A stretch of 5,085 bases of DNA from Actinomycetota bacterium (GCA_003134755.1 PLCK01000072.1:9182-14266), one strand, 5' to 3'. Positions 1 through 5,085 are shown, counted from the stretch's first letter. The notes: a model not told the origin generated them from the letters alone. Program-made: numbers and translations.

Positions 1-969
1 GAACGCGATCGCGATCGTGCCGCCTTCGTAGATGTTCAGTTGGCTCGGCGTGTAGTTCCAATGGAACCACTTCGAGAAGATGTACCAGATCGATCCCCAG
101 TCGGCGCCGCGCGTCTTGCTGAAGTAGTAGAAGCGCGCCCACCCTTCGGGTGACGCGATCCAGATCGGGACGTCGACCACGGCCCAGGCAAACGCGGCTC
201 CGCCGAGGGCGACGAAGAACGGTTTCAACTGGCGGGCCCGCCAGCACAGCAGCAGCAACGGCAGGAAGAACACGATGGGATAGAACTTCGTGGCGATGGC
301 AAGACCGAGCATCATGCCGGCGACGAAGTTGTGTTTTCGTGACCACGCCAACGATGCAAGCGCAGTCAGAGCAACCGCCAGCAGATCCCAGTTGATGAGG
401 CCGGCGAGCACGAGCGACGGCGCCAGCGCCAGCATCGCGGCGTCCCATATTCGTCTTCGATTGGTCAAGGCTGTCGCGATGACGGCGATGACGGCCGCGA
501 TGGTGAGCAGGACCCAGGTGACGTCGACGAATCCCTGGGCGCGCTCGTTCGTCCCGTAGATGTTGCGCGTCACGATGGCACTGGCCTCCATGGCGAGGCC
601 GATCAGCACGGGATATTCGACCTGAGCGGTCGGTTGCCCATTGCCGTCGTTGTGCGCGTCGAGGTAGGGCCGCTTACCGTCCGCGAGACCTTCGCCGAAG
701 TACAGCGGGAAGACGTCGTTGTAGCACGCATGGCTGTACTGAAATCCGCCCTGCCACGGTTGGTTGCGGCACGGGTACTTCTGCATGTACCCGAGCACCG
801 AGGTCGTCAGCACCATGGCGATGAGCACCCGAAGCGGGGTCCACCATGACCAGCCTGAGCGGGCGTGCCGCCCGAGCGGCCCGCCGATCGCCTGGCTCCC
901 ACCGCGTACGAACGGGTCCTCGAGACTCGGCGCGACAGTGCCCGAAGTGACGGATGACGGCTCGTCCAT
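1..969 (-). CDS. GT87-family (DUF2029) membrane glycosyltransferase, 3' end cut off by the window
   Basis: This frame is open from an ATG at 969 to position 1 (323 residues), so the C-terminus is missing. An in-frame TAG at 979-981 fixes the start region, and no other start lies between them. The protein is polytopic: likely membrane segments at about residues 45-62, 149-168, 177-208, 214-243 and 250-272. Between the first two is an extracytoplasmic loop with CYNDVFPLY (Asp85), GKRPYLD and VEYPVL (residues 117-122). This arrangement is typical of GT87 polyprenyl-phosphate-mannose-dependent transferases such as PimE, where an Asp in this loop is catalytic. NWDLLAVALTALA and ATKFYPIVFFLPLLLL are also familiar in the family. 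It probably transfers a sugar, perhaps mannose, to an envelope lipid or glycan outside the membrane; acceptor and donor are inference. It follows ponA by 58 bp on the same strand, as Rv0051 follows ponA1 in M. tuberculosis (from memory). Confidence 0.87.
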   Translation of the reverse strand, partial: MDEPSSVTSGTVAPSLEDPFVRGGSQAIGGPLGRHARSGWSWWTPLRVLIAMVLTTSVLGYMQKYPCRNQPWQGGFQYSHACYNDVFPLYFGEGLADGKRPYLDAHNDGNGQPTAQVEYPVLIGLAMEASAIVTRNIYGTNERAQGFVDVTWVLLTIAAVIAVIATALTNRRRIWDAAMLALAPSLVLAGLINWDLLAVALTALASLAWSRKHNFVAGMMLGLAIATKFYPIVFFLPLLLLCWRARQLKPFFVALGGAAFAWAVVDVPIWIASPEGWARFYYFSKTRGADWGSIWYIFSKWFHWNYTPSQLNIYEGGTIAIAF

Positions 970-975
970 GGGTGA

Positions 976-981
976 AACCTA
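976..981 (-). promoter_or_regulatory. Possible -10 element (TAGGTT) for a leaderless GT87 transcript
   Basis: On the minus strand TAGGTT (a TANNNT -10 hexamer) is followed by six bases and then the ATG at 969, so transcription would begin at or next to the start codon. The upstream region has no strong Shine-Dalgarno sequence, only AGG eight bases before the ATG. No convincing -35 hexamer is visible. Such -10 motifs are common by chance, so this is tentative. The alternative is read-through from ponA and translation with a weak ribosome site. Confidence 0.35.
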
Positions 982-1018
982 GTAGGCGGAGGTCACAGTT
1001 GCGCGGCCACACCCCGAC

Positions 1019-1036
1019 GGTCCGTCGCTACGGACC
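1019..1036 (-). terminator. Hairpin over the ponA stop codon, possible U-tract-less terminator
   Basis: GGTCCGT and ACGGACC form a perfect 7-bp stem with a 4-base loop. The ponA TAG (1028-1030) lies across the stem-loop junction. No T-rich tract follows in the direction of transcription, so it is not a classical intrinsic terminator, but actinobacterial terminators often lack the U-tract. A competing repeat (CGACGG/CCGTCG, 1015-1027) shares one arm. It could reduce read-through from ponA into the GT87 gene or protect the 3' end of the ponA message. Confidence 0.4.
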
Positions 1037-3118
1037 CGATGCCGCGCCGGCCGCGGCCGTCGGAGGTGGTGAGGTGCCGGACGCCGAGGTCGACGGCGAC
1101 GCGGACGCCGAGGTGCTCGGCTGACCGGTCGGCGATACCGGAGGCTGACTCGACGGCAGCTGGCTCGGGGTCGGTGTCTCGCTCGGGGTCGGTGTATTGG
1201 TCGATGGCGAGCTCGACGACGACAGCGACGACGCCGCCGCCGATGGGGCCGCGCCCACGTTGCCGGGCGCCGGGAAGTTGACCACCTTGGTATGCGCAAG
1301 AGCGGCCTTCATGAAGCTCGCCCACAGTTGCGCGGGAAGCGTGCCGCCGTAGACCTGCTGCACCCCGGCGACGTCGACGAGCGGGGCGTTCTTGTCGCGG
1401 AACATCACCACCGCGGTCGACATCTGCGGCGCGTAGCCGACGAACCAGGCAGACACGTTGCCCGACGTCGTCCCTGTCTTGCCCGCGACCGGACGTCCGA
1501 TCGCGGCCGACTTGCCGGTGCCCGACCTCACGACCTGCTGCAGCGCATAGGTGACGTCGGCCGAGACCTTGCCGGAGAACGCGTTGCGGGTCTGCGGGCT
1601 CGCGTCGTACAGCACGTGACCCGACGCATCGGCGACCTGCTGCACGATGTAAGGCTGCGCATATTTGCCGTCCGCCGCGAACGTCGCGTACCCGGACGCT
1701 TGATCGAGGGCTCGAGTGGCGTCACTGCCGAGCAGCATCGACGCGTTGTTCGACAGAACCTGCGTCTTCGACAACCCGGCATTGTGCGCCGCGTCGATCA
1801 CCTTCGGCAGCCCGACCTTGATACCCAACTGCACGAACACCGTGTTCACCGACTGTGCGGTGGCCGTGAGGAGGTCGACCGAACCGAACTGCTCGTTCTG
1901 GTCGTTGACGATGGTGTCGTTGCCGATCTTCAGCGGCGTGTGCCCGTTGAAGCGGGTGTGCAAGGAAATCCCGGAGTCCAACGCGGCGGCAAGGACGTAC
2001 GCCTTGAACGTCGAGCCCATCTGCGCTGTCGCTTGCGTCACGTCATTGAACGGTTGCGTGATGTAGTCGCGCCCGCCGTACATCGCCAGCATCTTCCCGG
2101 TGCCCGGCTCGACGGCGACAAGACCGACATGAACGTCAGCGGGAAACGTCGCGATCTTCGGGCTGACCGCTGCCACCGCGGCCTGCTGTGCGGCTGCATC
2201 GATCGTCGTGGTGATGCGCAATCCGCCACGGTTGAGCTGGTTCTCGGAGATGCCGTGCGTCTCAAGTTCGGCCTGCACGGTCGAGAGCAGGTAGCCGTTC
2301 GGGCCGCCCAGATTGCTGGAGCTGGCGAGCGGTTGGAGATCGACCGGGTAGCGCGCAGACGCACGGTCGGACGGCGACAGCCAGCGCTTCTTCACCATCC
2401 CGTCGAGCACGTACTTCCAGCGCGCCTGAGCCGCCGCCGGATGCTTCGCCGGGTCGAGATAGGTAGGAGCCTGAATGGACGCCGCGAGCACGGCGCCTTC
2501 CTCGGGACGCAGCTGTGACACGTCCTTGCCGAAGTACGCCTTGGCCGCAGCCTGGATGCCATACGCACCGCGGCCGAAGTAGATGGTGTTCAGGTAGTCC
2601 TCGAGGATCTGGTTCTTCGAATGGTTCCGCCCGATCTTGATAGAGATGAAGAACTCGCTCACCTTGCGGGTCAGCGTGCGCTTCTGCGTCAGGTACGCGT
2701 TCTTCACGTATTGCTGGGTAATCGTCGAGCCGCCTTCGACGAAGTCGCCGTGCTTGAGGTCGACGAGTGCGGCGCGCGCGATACCGACCGGCGACACTGC
2801 CGGCTCGGAGTAGAAACTGCGGTCCTCGGCAGCCAGTACGGCGTTTCTGACGAACAGCGGCACCCGGTCGAGGCTGACGTTCTCGCGGTTGCGGGCACCG
2901 ACGAGGCCGATCTGGGTCTTGCCGTCGGAATAGAAGACGGCTCCCGACTGTGCGAGCGACAGGCTGGACGGCGAGGGCACCCGCACCAGCGCGTACAGCA
3001 GCATGAACAAGCCGACGAAGAGCAGGAACCCGGTCGCTACGACACCGAGGAACAGCCGCCGCGACGGCACGAAGCGCCGTGCACCGGTATGCCCGGCACG
3101 CGGATAGTCGATCTTCAA
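1028..3118 (-). CDS. ponA: Bifunctional class A penicillin-binding protein (transglycosylase/transpeptidase), PonA1 type
   Basis: This 696-residue enzyme polymerises lipid II into glycan strands and cross-links their peptides outside the membrane. A short basic cytoplasmic tail and one membrane anchor (about 22-45) precede the GT51 domain: AAEDRSF with catalytic Glu98, GGSTITQQ (129-136), RKVSE (151-155), ILEDYLN (171-177) and AVLAASIQAP (209-218). The transpeptidase domain (about 325-610) has STFK (catalytic Ser369, Lys372), SVN (423-425) and KTGT (547-550), so both activities should be intact. The canonical His of the first GT51 motif is Glu105, a position that I recall also varies in mycobacterial PonA1. 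Residues from about 620 form a Ser/Thr/Pro/Ala-rich, probably disordered tail. No PASTA domain is present, which fits PonA1 rather than PonA2. The start is TTG: an in-frame TGA lies upstream with no ATG or GTG between, and GAGG (3127-3130) sits eight bases before it. The gene follows the DUF5318 gene by 114 bp. Confidence 0.97.
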   Translation of the reverse strand: MKIDYPRAGHTGARRFVPSRRLFLGVVATGFLLFVGLFMLLYALVRVPSPSSLSLAQSGAVFYSDGKTQIGLVGARNRENVSLDRVPLFVRNAVLAAEDRSFYSEPAVSPVGIARAALVDLKHGDFVEGGSTITQQYVKNAYLTQKRTLTRKVSEFFISIKIGRNHSKNQILEDYLNTIYFGRGAYGIQAAAKAYFGKDVSQLRPEEGAVLAASIQAPTYLDPAKHPAAAQARWKYVLDGMVKKRWLSPSDRASARYPVDLQPLASSSNLGGPNGYLLSTVQAELETHGISENQLNRGGLRITTTIDAAAQQAAVAAVSPKIATFPADVHVGLVAVEPGTGKMLAMYGGRDYITQPFNDVTQATAQMGSTFKAYVLAAALDSGISLHTRFNGHTPLKIGNDTIVNDQNEQFGSVDLLTATAQSVNTVFVQLGIKVGLPKVIDAAHNAGLSKTQVLSNNASMLLGSDATRALDQASGYATFAADGKYAQPYIVQQVADASGHVLYDASPQTRNAFSGKVSADVTYALQQVVRSGTGKSAAIGRPVAGKTGTTSGNVSAWFVGYAPQMSTAVVMFRDKNAPLVDVAGVQQVYGGTLPAQLWASFMKAALAHTKVVNFPAPGNVGAAPSAAASSLSSSSSPSTNTPTPSETPTPSQLPSSQPPVSPTGQPSTSASASPSTSASGTSPPPTAAAGAASGP
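1079..1114. repeat. 24-bp-period direct repeat in the ponA tail (GGACGCCGAGGT twice)
   Basis: GGACGCCGAGGT occurs at 1079-1090 and again at 1103-1114, a 24-bp (eight-codon) period that keeps the reading frame. It encodes the repeated Thr-Ser-Ala-Ser part of the low-complexity C-terminal tail of PonA, so it looks like tail expansion by in-frame duplication. Confidence 0.7.
1163..1195. repeat. 18-bp-period direct repeat in the ponA tail (TPTPS twice)
   Basis: GCTCGGGGTCGGTGT is present at 1163-1177 and 1181-1195, an 18-bp in-frame period encoding two Thr-Pro-Thr-Pro-Ser units separated by one residue (residues about 642-651 of PonA). Together with the repeat at 1079-1114 it marks the tail as a slippage-prone, likely length-variable segment. 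Confidence 0.75.
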
Positions 3119-3126
3119 GAGGTTGG

Positions 3127-3130
3127 CCTC
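3127..3130 (-). promoter_or_regulatory. Ribosome binding site that decides the TTG start of ponA
   Basis: On the minus strand GAGG (within GTGAGG) lies eight bases upstream of TTG at 3118-3116. The frame has a TGA further upstream and no ATG or GTG between that stop and the TTG, so this site supports TTG as the true start. Confidence 0.65.
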
Positions 3131-3232
3131 ACGGGTCGTCGTCCGGCCTGCTACCGGCGGTTTGCGGCGATGCGCGTCCTGTAACCCGCCGCAGCCTCGT
3201 GATCACGCGGGCCGGGCGATCGAACAGCTGAT

Positions 3233-3685
3233 CTACTCCGAAAGAGCCCGCTCGCGCGAATGGGTGGCCCGGCGCTGCGGCGCGAGCCGGTCGCGCGCGT
3301 CGGACGTGCGGCCGCCTTGAGCGCCGCCGTGTCCGAGGACGAACGACGCCGTCAAGTGGTTCCATCCGCAGTTCTGGCAGACCTCGACCACGTAGACCGT
3401 GAACTCGCTCACCTCGTACTCGAGTTGCTCGAGTTCGCGGGTGGCCCGGATCCGGCCGCTGTACTGCCCCAGCGCGTCGCCGTACGTGTACGTGACGTGC
3501 GTCAGGGTCCCTTTGCGACAGACCGGGCATGCAACGTCGGTCGGCTCACCGTGGAACTTGGCCGCCCGCATCAGGTAGGGGTGCGCGTCACAGACATCGG
3601 TCATCGTGGCCCGGCCGCCGAACAGCGCGCCGAGCGTGGCCCGGCGGGCCAATGAGTAGTCGATGAACGACCGGGTGGTCTGCAC
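3233..3685 (-). CDS. DUF5318-family protein with paired CxxC motifs (zinc-ribbon-like), function unknown
   Basis: From a GTG at 3685 this gene encodes 150 residues, close to the roughly 137 residues I recall for its M. tuberculosis counterpart Rv0049. The recognisable family features run in order: SFIDYSLARRATLG near the N-terminus, CDAHPYLMRAAKFHGEP (about 32-48), CPVC (Cys53, Cys56), LTHVTYTYGD, SEFTVYVVEVCQNCGWNHL (Cys103, Cys106), then a charged, poorly conserved tail. Two CxxC pairs suggest a bound zinc; this is inferred, and no enzymatic motif is visible. No membrane segment or signal peptide is seen, so it is probably cytoplasmic. The frame stays open upstream to an ATG at 3847, but that start would lie inside the padR operator and the extra 54 residues do not resemble the family. 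A CTG at 3693 is another possible start. Its constant position before ponA suggests a role linked to envelope synthesis, which is unproven. Confidence 0.88.
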   Translation of the reverse strand: MQTTRSFIDYSLARRATLGALFGGRATMTDVCDAHPYLMRAAKFHGEPTDVACPVCRKGTLTHVTYTYGDALGQYSGRIRATRELEQLEYEVSEFTVYVVEVCQNCGWNHLTASFVLGHGGAQGGRTSDARDRLAPQRRATHSRERALSE

Positions 3686-3692
3686 GAAAACC

Positions 3693-3698
3693 AGCCTA
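3693..3698 (-). promoter_or_regulatory. Possible -10 element (TAGGCT) for a leaderless DUF5318 transcript
   Basis: TAGGCT, a TANNNT hexamer on the minus strand, ends seven bases before the GTG at 3685, so transcription would start at or one base before the codon. No good -35 is visible. The same region reads GGAG then AGG upstream of the GTG, so translation with a normal leader from a farther promoter is also possible. If the leaderless reading is right, it independently supports the GTG start. Confidence 0.4.
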
Positions 3699-3743
3699 AC
3701 TCCGGATCGCGACCTCCCCCAGACCCTCGCCATTGGGCGTTCG

Positions 3744-3758
3744 GGCCCGGCCCGGGCC
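3744..3758. repeat. GC-only inverted repeat in the divergent intergenic region
   Basis: GGCCCG, a 3-base spacer and CGGGCC form a perfect 6-bp inverted repeat about 60 bp upstream of the DUF5318 start. It may be only a consequence of high GC content; no known operator is recognised. Confidence 0.3.
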
Positions 3759-3777
3759 TCCGACACGCCGAATTCGC

Positions 3778-3792
3778 CCGGCGTTTCGCCGG
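3778..3792. repeat. Inverted repeat CCGGCG-TTT-CGCCGG upstream of padR
   Basis: A perfect 6-bp inverted repeat with a TTT spacer lies just upstream of the proposed padR -35 hexamer. It could be a hairpin insulating the two divergent promoters or a protein site. Nothing ties it to a known regulator. Confidence 0.3.
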
Positions 3793-3795
3793 CGT

Positions 3796-3824
3796 TTGCA
3801 TATCGCCCAACCTGGCCGTATCGT
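3796..3824 (+). promoter_or_regulatory. Candidate sigma-70-type promoter of padR-ino1
   Basis: TTGCAT (3796-3801) and TATCGT (3819-3824) are spaced by 17 bp. The -10 keeps the T-A and final T of the consensus, and the -35 keeps TTG. The predicted start at about 3831 falls inside the inverted repeat 3828-3848, giving a leader of roughly 44 bases before the padR ATG. The geometry suits repression by a protein bound at that repeat. The assignment is by eye, and other -10 candidates exist within the repeat itself. Confidence 0.45.
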
Positions 3825-3827
3825 GCG

Positions 3828-3848
3828 GATGTATCGGCTCGATACATC
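3828..3848. promoter_or_regulatory. Perfect 21-bp inverted repeat, probable PadR operator
   Basis: GATGTATCG-GCT-CGATACATC is a perfect 9+3+9 inverted repeat ending 26 bp before the padR start. It contains the ATGTAT/ATACAT half-sites typical of PadR-family operators, although the spacing (ATGT-N11-ACAT) is wider than the ATGT-N8-ACAT box known for B. subtilis PadR. It stands out as AT-richer than its surroundings and overlaps the proposed transcription start, so PadR binding here should repress its own gene and ino1. Related TATCG half-sites occur at about 3801-3805 and 3819-3823. The DUF5318 start is 143 bp away, so direct control of the leftward genes is less certain. Confidence 0.75.
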
Positions 3849-3874
3849 GGGCCAGCACAACTTCAGGAGCAAGC

Positions 3875-4489
3875 ATGGCACCCCAACCGGCAAGGCGATC
3901 CGGACGCTCAGGCGTCCTGGAGCTCGCCGTGCTGGGCCTGCTGCACGAATCACCGATGCACGGCTACGAGCTCAGCAAGCGGCTAAACACCATGCTCGGT
4001 GCCTTCCGAGCATTCTCCTACGGCTCGCTGTATCCGTGCCTCAAGCAGATGCTGGCCGTGGGTCACGCGAGCGCTGACGGCGAGCCGACCGGCAGTCGCA
4101 GCCGGATCGTCTACCGGCTCACGGCCGACGGCAAGGAGCACCTCCAGAACCTGCTTGCCGAGGCCGGTCCTTCCTCGTGGGAAGACGAGAACTTCGGCGT
4201 GCATTTCGCCTTCTTCTCTCAGACGGACGCCGAGGTGCGCATGCGCATCCTCGAGGGCCGGCGCAACCGGCTCGAAGAGCGACTCGACCACGTGAAGACG
4301 TCGGTGGCCCGCACCCGCGAGCGCGTCGACAGCTACACCCTCGAACTCCAGCGGCACGGGCTCGAATCCGTCGAGCGCGAAGTGCGCTGGCTGACCGAGC
4401 TGATCGAGACCGAGCGTCGCTCGGACCACCGCACGACGGCAACAGACAAGGACGCCGACTCCTCGGCGTCCGGCACGAACTTTCGGTAA
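3875..4489 (+). CDS. PadR-family transcriptional regulator
   Basis: This 204-residue protein is a DNA-binding repressor of the PadR family. Residues about 13-95 form the winged helix: VLELAVLGLLHESPMHGYELSKRLN, then FSYGSLYPCLKQML (the conserved YGSLYP-type recognition region, 48-60) and the wing SRIVYRLTADGKEHLQNLL. Residues about 105-182 are helical and charged, matching the Vir_act_alpha_C dimerisation domain, so it belongs to the longer PadR subfamily. The last 20 residues are polar and low in complexity. AGGAG (3865-3869) lies five bases before the ATG, making the start secure. Ino1 follows after 39 bp on the same strand with no clear promoter between, so the two are probably cotranscribed and PadR likely regulates ino1. 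The ligand is unknown. The equivalent in M. tuberculosis is, from memory, Rv0047c. Confidence 0.95.
   Translation: MAPQPARRSGRSGVLELAVLGLLHESPMHGYELSKRLNTMLGAFRAFSYGSLYPCLKQMLAVGHASADGEPTGSRSRIVYRLTADGKEHLQNLLAEAGPSSWEDENFGVHFAFFSQTDAEVRMRILEGRRNRLEERLDHVKTSVARTRERVDSYTLELQRHGLESVEREVRWLTELIETERRSDHRTTATDKDADSSASGTNFR
4450..4471 (+). terminator. Strong hairpin inside the 3' end of padR, possible attenuator before ino1
   Basis: GGACGCCGA-CTCC-TCGGCGTCC is a perfect 9-bp stem with a 4-base loop, ending 15 bases before the padR stop codon and 57 bases before the ino1 ATG. It falls in the variable C-terminal tail of PadR (DADSSAS). No U-tract follows. It could lower or stabilise transcription between padR and ino1, or be a processing site that gives the two genes different message levels; translating ribosomes would disrupt it. 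Which of these applies cannot be decided from sequence. Confidence 0.4.
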
Positions 4490-4528
4490 CACCAGCAGCT
4501 TCAGAGAAACGACGAAGGAGCACCTCTC

Positions 4529-5085
4529 ATGGGTTCGGTTCGAGTAGCGATTGTCGGCGTCGGCAACTGTGCCTCGTCACTCGTCCAGGGGGTCGAGTAC
4601 TACAAGAACGCCGATCCCGACGAGCGGGTGCCGGGGTTGATGCATGTGCAGTTCGGGCCCTACCACGTCCGCGATATCCAGTTCGTCGCGGCGTTCGACG
4701 TCGACGGCAAGAAGGTCGGACAAGACCTCGCCGACGCGATCGGCGCGAGCGAGAACAACACGATCAAGATCTGCGACGTGCCACCGACCGGCATCATCGT
4801 GCAGCGCGGTGTGACCCACGACGGTCTCGGCGAGTACTACCGCGAGATCATCCAGGAGTCCGACGAAGAGCCGGTCGACGTCGTCCAGGCCCTGAAGGAC
4901 GCGAAGGTCGACGTGCTGGTGGCATATCTGCCCGTCGGGTCCGAAGTGGCCGACAAGTTCTACGCCCAGTGCGCGATCGACGCCGGCGTCGCATTCGTCA
5001 ACGCGCTACCGGTCTTCATCGCGAGCGATCCGGTATGGGCCAAGAAGTTCGAGGACGCCGGGCTGCCGATCGTCGGCGACGACAT
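4529..5085 (+). CDS. ino1: Inositol-1-phosphate synthase (inositol-3-phosphate synthase), 5' half only
   Basis: The frame is open from ATG at 4529 to the window edge: 185 residues, about half of the usual 360-residue actinobacterial enzyme. It converts glucose 6-phosphate to 1L-myo-inositol 1-phosphate with bound NAD+, the entry step to phosphatidylinositol, phosphatidylinositol mannosides and mycothiol in the cytoplasm. Residues 4-20 carry the Rossmann nucleotide-binding loop VRVAIVGVGNCASSL. Other stretches resemble M. tuberculosis Ino1 almost residue for residue: GLMHVQFGPYHVRDI, VAAFDVDGKKVG, ASENNTIKI, EPVDVVQALK, YLPVGSEVADKFYAQCAIDAGVAFVNALPVFIASDPVWAKKF. The catalytic lysine region lies past the edge. 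The N-terminus lacks the extension I recall in the mycobacterial protein. GAAGGAG (4514-4520) sits eight bases before the ATG. It is the second gene after padR, so the PadR operator probably governs it. Confidence 0.97.
   Translation, partial: MGSVRVAIVGVGNCASSLVQGVEYYKNADPDERVPGLMHVQFGPYHVRDIQFVAAFDVDGKKVGQDLADAIGASENNTIKICDVPPTGIIVQRGVTHDGLGEYYREIIQESDEEPVDVVQALKDAKVDVLVAYLPVGSEVADKFYAQCAIDAGVAFVNALPVFIASDPVWAKKFEDAGLPIVGDD

Noticed and set aside
6..17. 12-bp palindrome CGATCGCGATCG
   Set aside because: It lies inside the GT87 coding sequence and encodes ordinary membrane-segment residues (Ala-Ile-Ala); palindromes of this kind are common in high-GC genomes.
1292..2518. A 408-codon open frame on the plus strand antisense to ponA
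   Set aside because: It lies wholly within ponA, its translation is Arg/Val/Leu-rich with no family pattern, and such antisense frames are common opposite G/C-biased third positions. The ponA catalytic motifs on the other strand are unambiguous.
2621..3184. A 187-codon plus-strand frame antisense to the ponA 5' end
   Set aside because: It is composed of Arg/Asp/Glu/Val-rich shadow sequence with no recognisable domain and overlaps the secure start and membrane anchor of ponA.
3198..3207. 10-bp palindrome CGTGATCACG between the DUF5318 gene and ponA
   Set aside because: It is short and isolated, with no neighbouring promoter that I could recognise; a chance occurrence is likely. The 114-bp gap holds nothing else convincing apart from the ponA ribosome site.
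3686..3847. N-terminal extension of the DUF5318 protein to the ATG at 3847
   Set aside because: The extra 54 residues are not family-like, the start would sit in the padR operator, and no ribosome site precedes it; the GTG at 3685 fits the family length better.
3983..4492. A 169-codon minus-strand frame opposite padR
   Set aside because: It is the reverse-strand shadow of a clearly recognisable PadR protein, with no family features of its own.
4490..4528. A separate promoter for ino1 in the padR-ino1 gap
   Set aside because: Only a weak TAACAC is present and no spaced -35/-10 pair is visible; the gap contains just the ribosome site, so cotranscription with padR is the simpler reading.

Overview
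The window looks like a chromosomal core region of a high-GC actinobacterium. Codon third positions are strongly G/C-biased, one start codon is TTG and another GTG, and all five genes have their closest recognisable relatives in Actinobacteria. The gene order (inositol-1-phosphate synthase, PadR regulator, DUF5318 protein, class A penicillin-binding protein, GT87 membrane glycosyltransferase) matches, from memory, the M. tuberculosis block Rv0046c (ino1) - Rv0047c - Rv0049 - Rv0050 (ponA1) - Rv0051. No counterpart of Rv0048c is present. The exact genus cannot be told from the sequence; the short Ino1 N-terminus suggests it is not Mycobacterium itself.

The layout is two divergent gene groups around a 189-bp control region (3686-3874). 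Leftward (minus strand) run a small zinc-ribbon-like DUF5318 protein (3233-3685), a bifunctional PonA1-type penicillin-binding protein with a Ser/Thr/Pro-rich tail (1028-3118, TTG start), and a polytopic GT87-type glycosyltransferase whose C-terminus lies beyond position 1. Rightward (plus strand) run a PadR-family repressor (3875-4489) and, 39 bp later, ino1 (4529 to beyond the right edge).

The genes make sense together as a cell-envelope neighbourhood. PonA polymerises and cross-links peptidoglycan. A GT87 enzyme would use polyprenyl-phosphate sugars outside the membrane. Ino1 makes the inositol phosphate needed for phosphatidylinositol, its mannosides and mycothiol. The PadR protein very likely controls its own promoter, because a perfect 21-bp inverted repeat (3828-3848) lies where transcription of padR-ino1 should begin.

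The less obvious structure is regulatory. Besides the operator there is a perfect 9-bp-stem hairpin inside the last codons of padR, just ahead of ino1. A 7-bp-stem hairpin is centred on the ponA stop codon. TANNNT motifs sit 6-7 bp ahead of the starts of the GT87 and DUF5318 genes, as expected for leaderless transcripts. I saw no mobile element, CRISPR array, tRNA or rRNA, and no evidence of a wholly new system.
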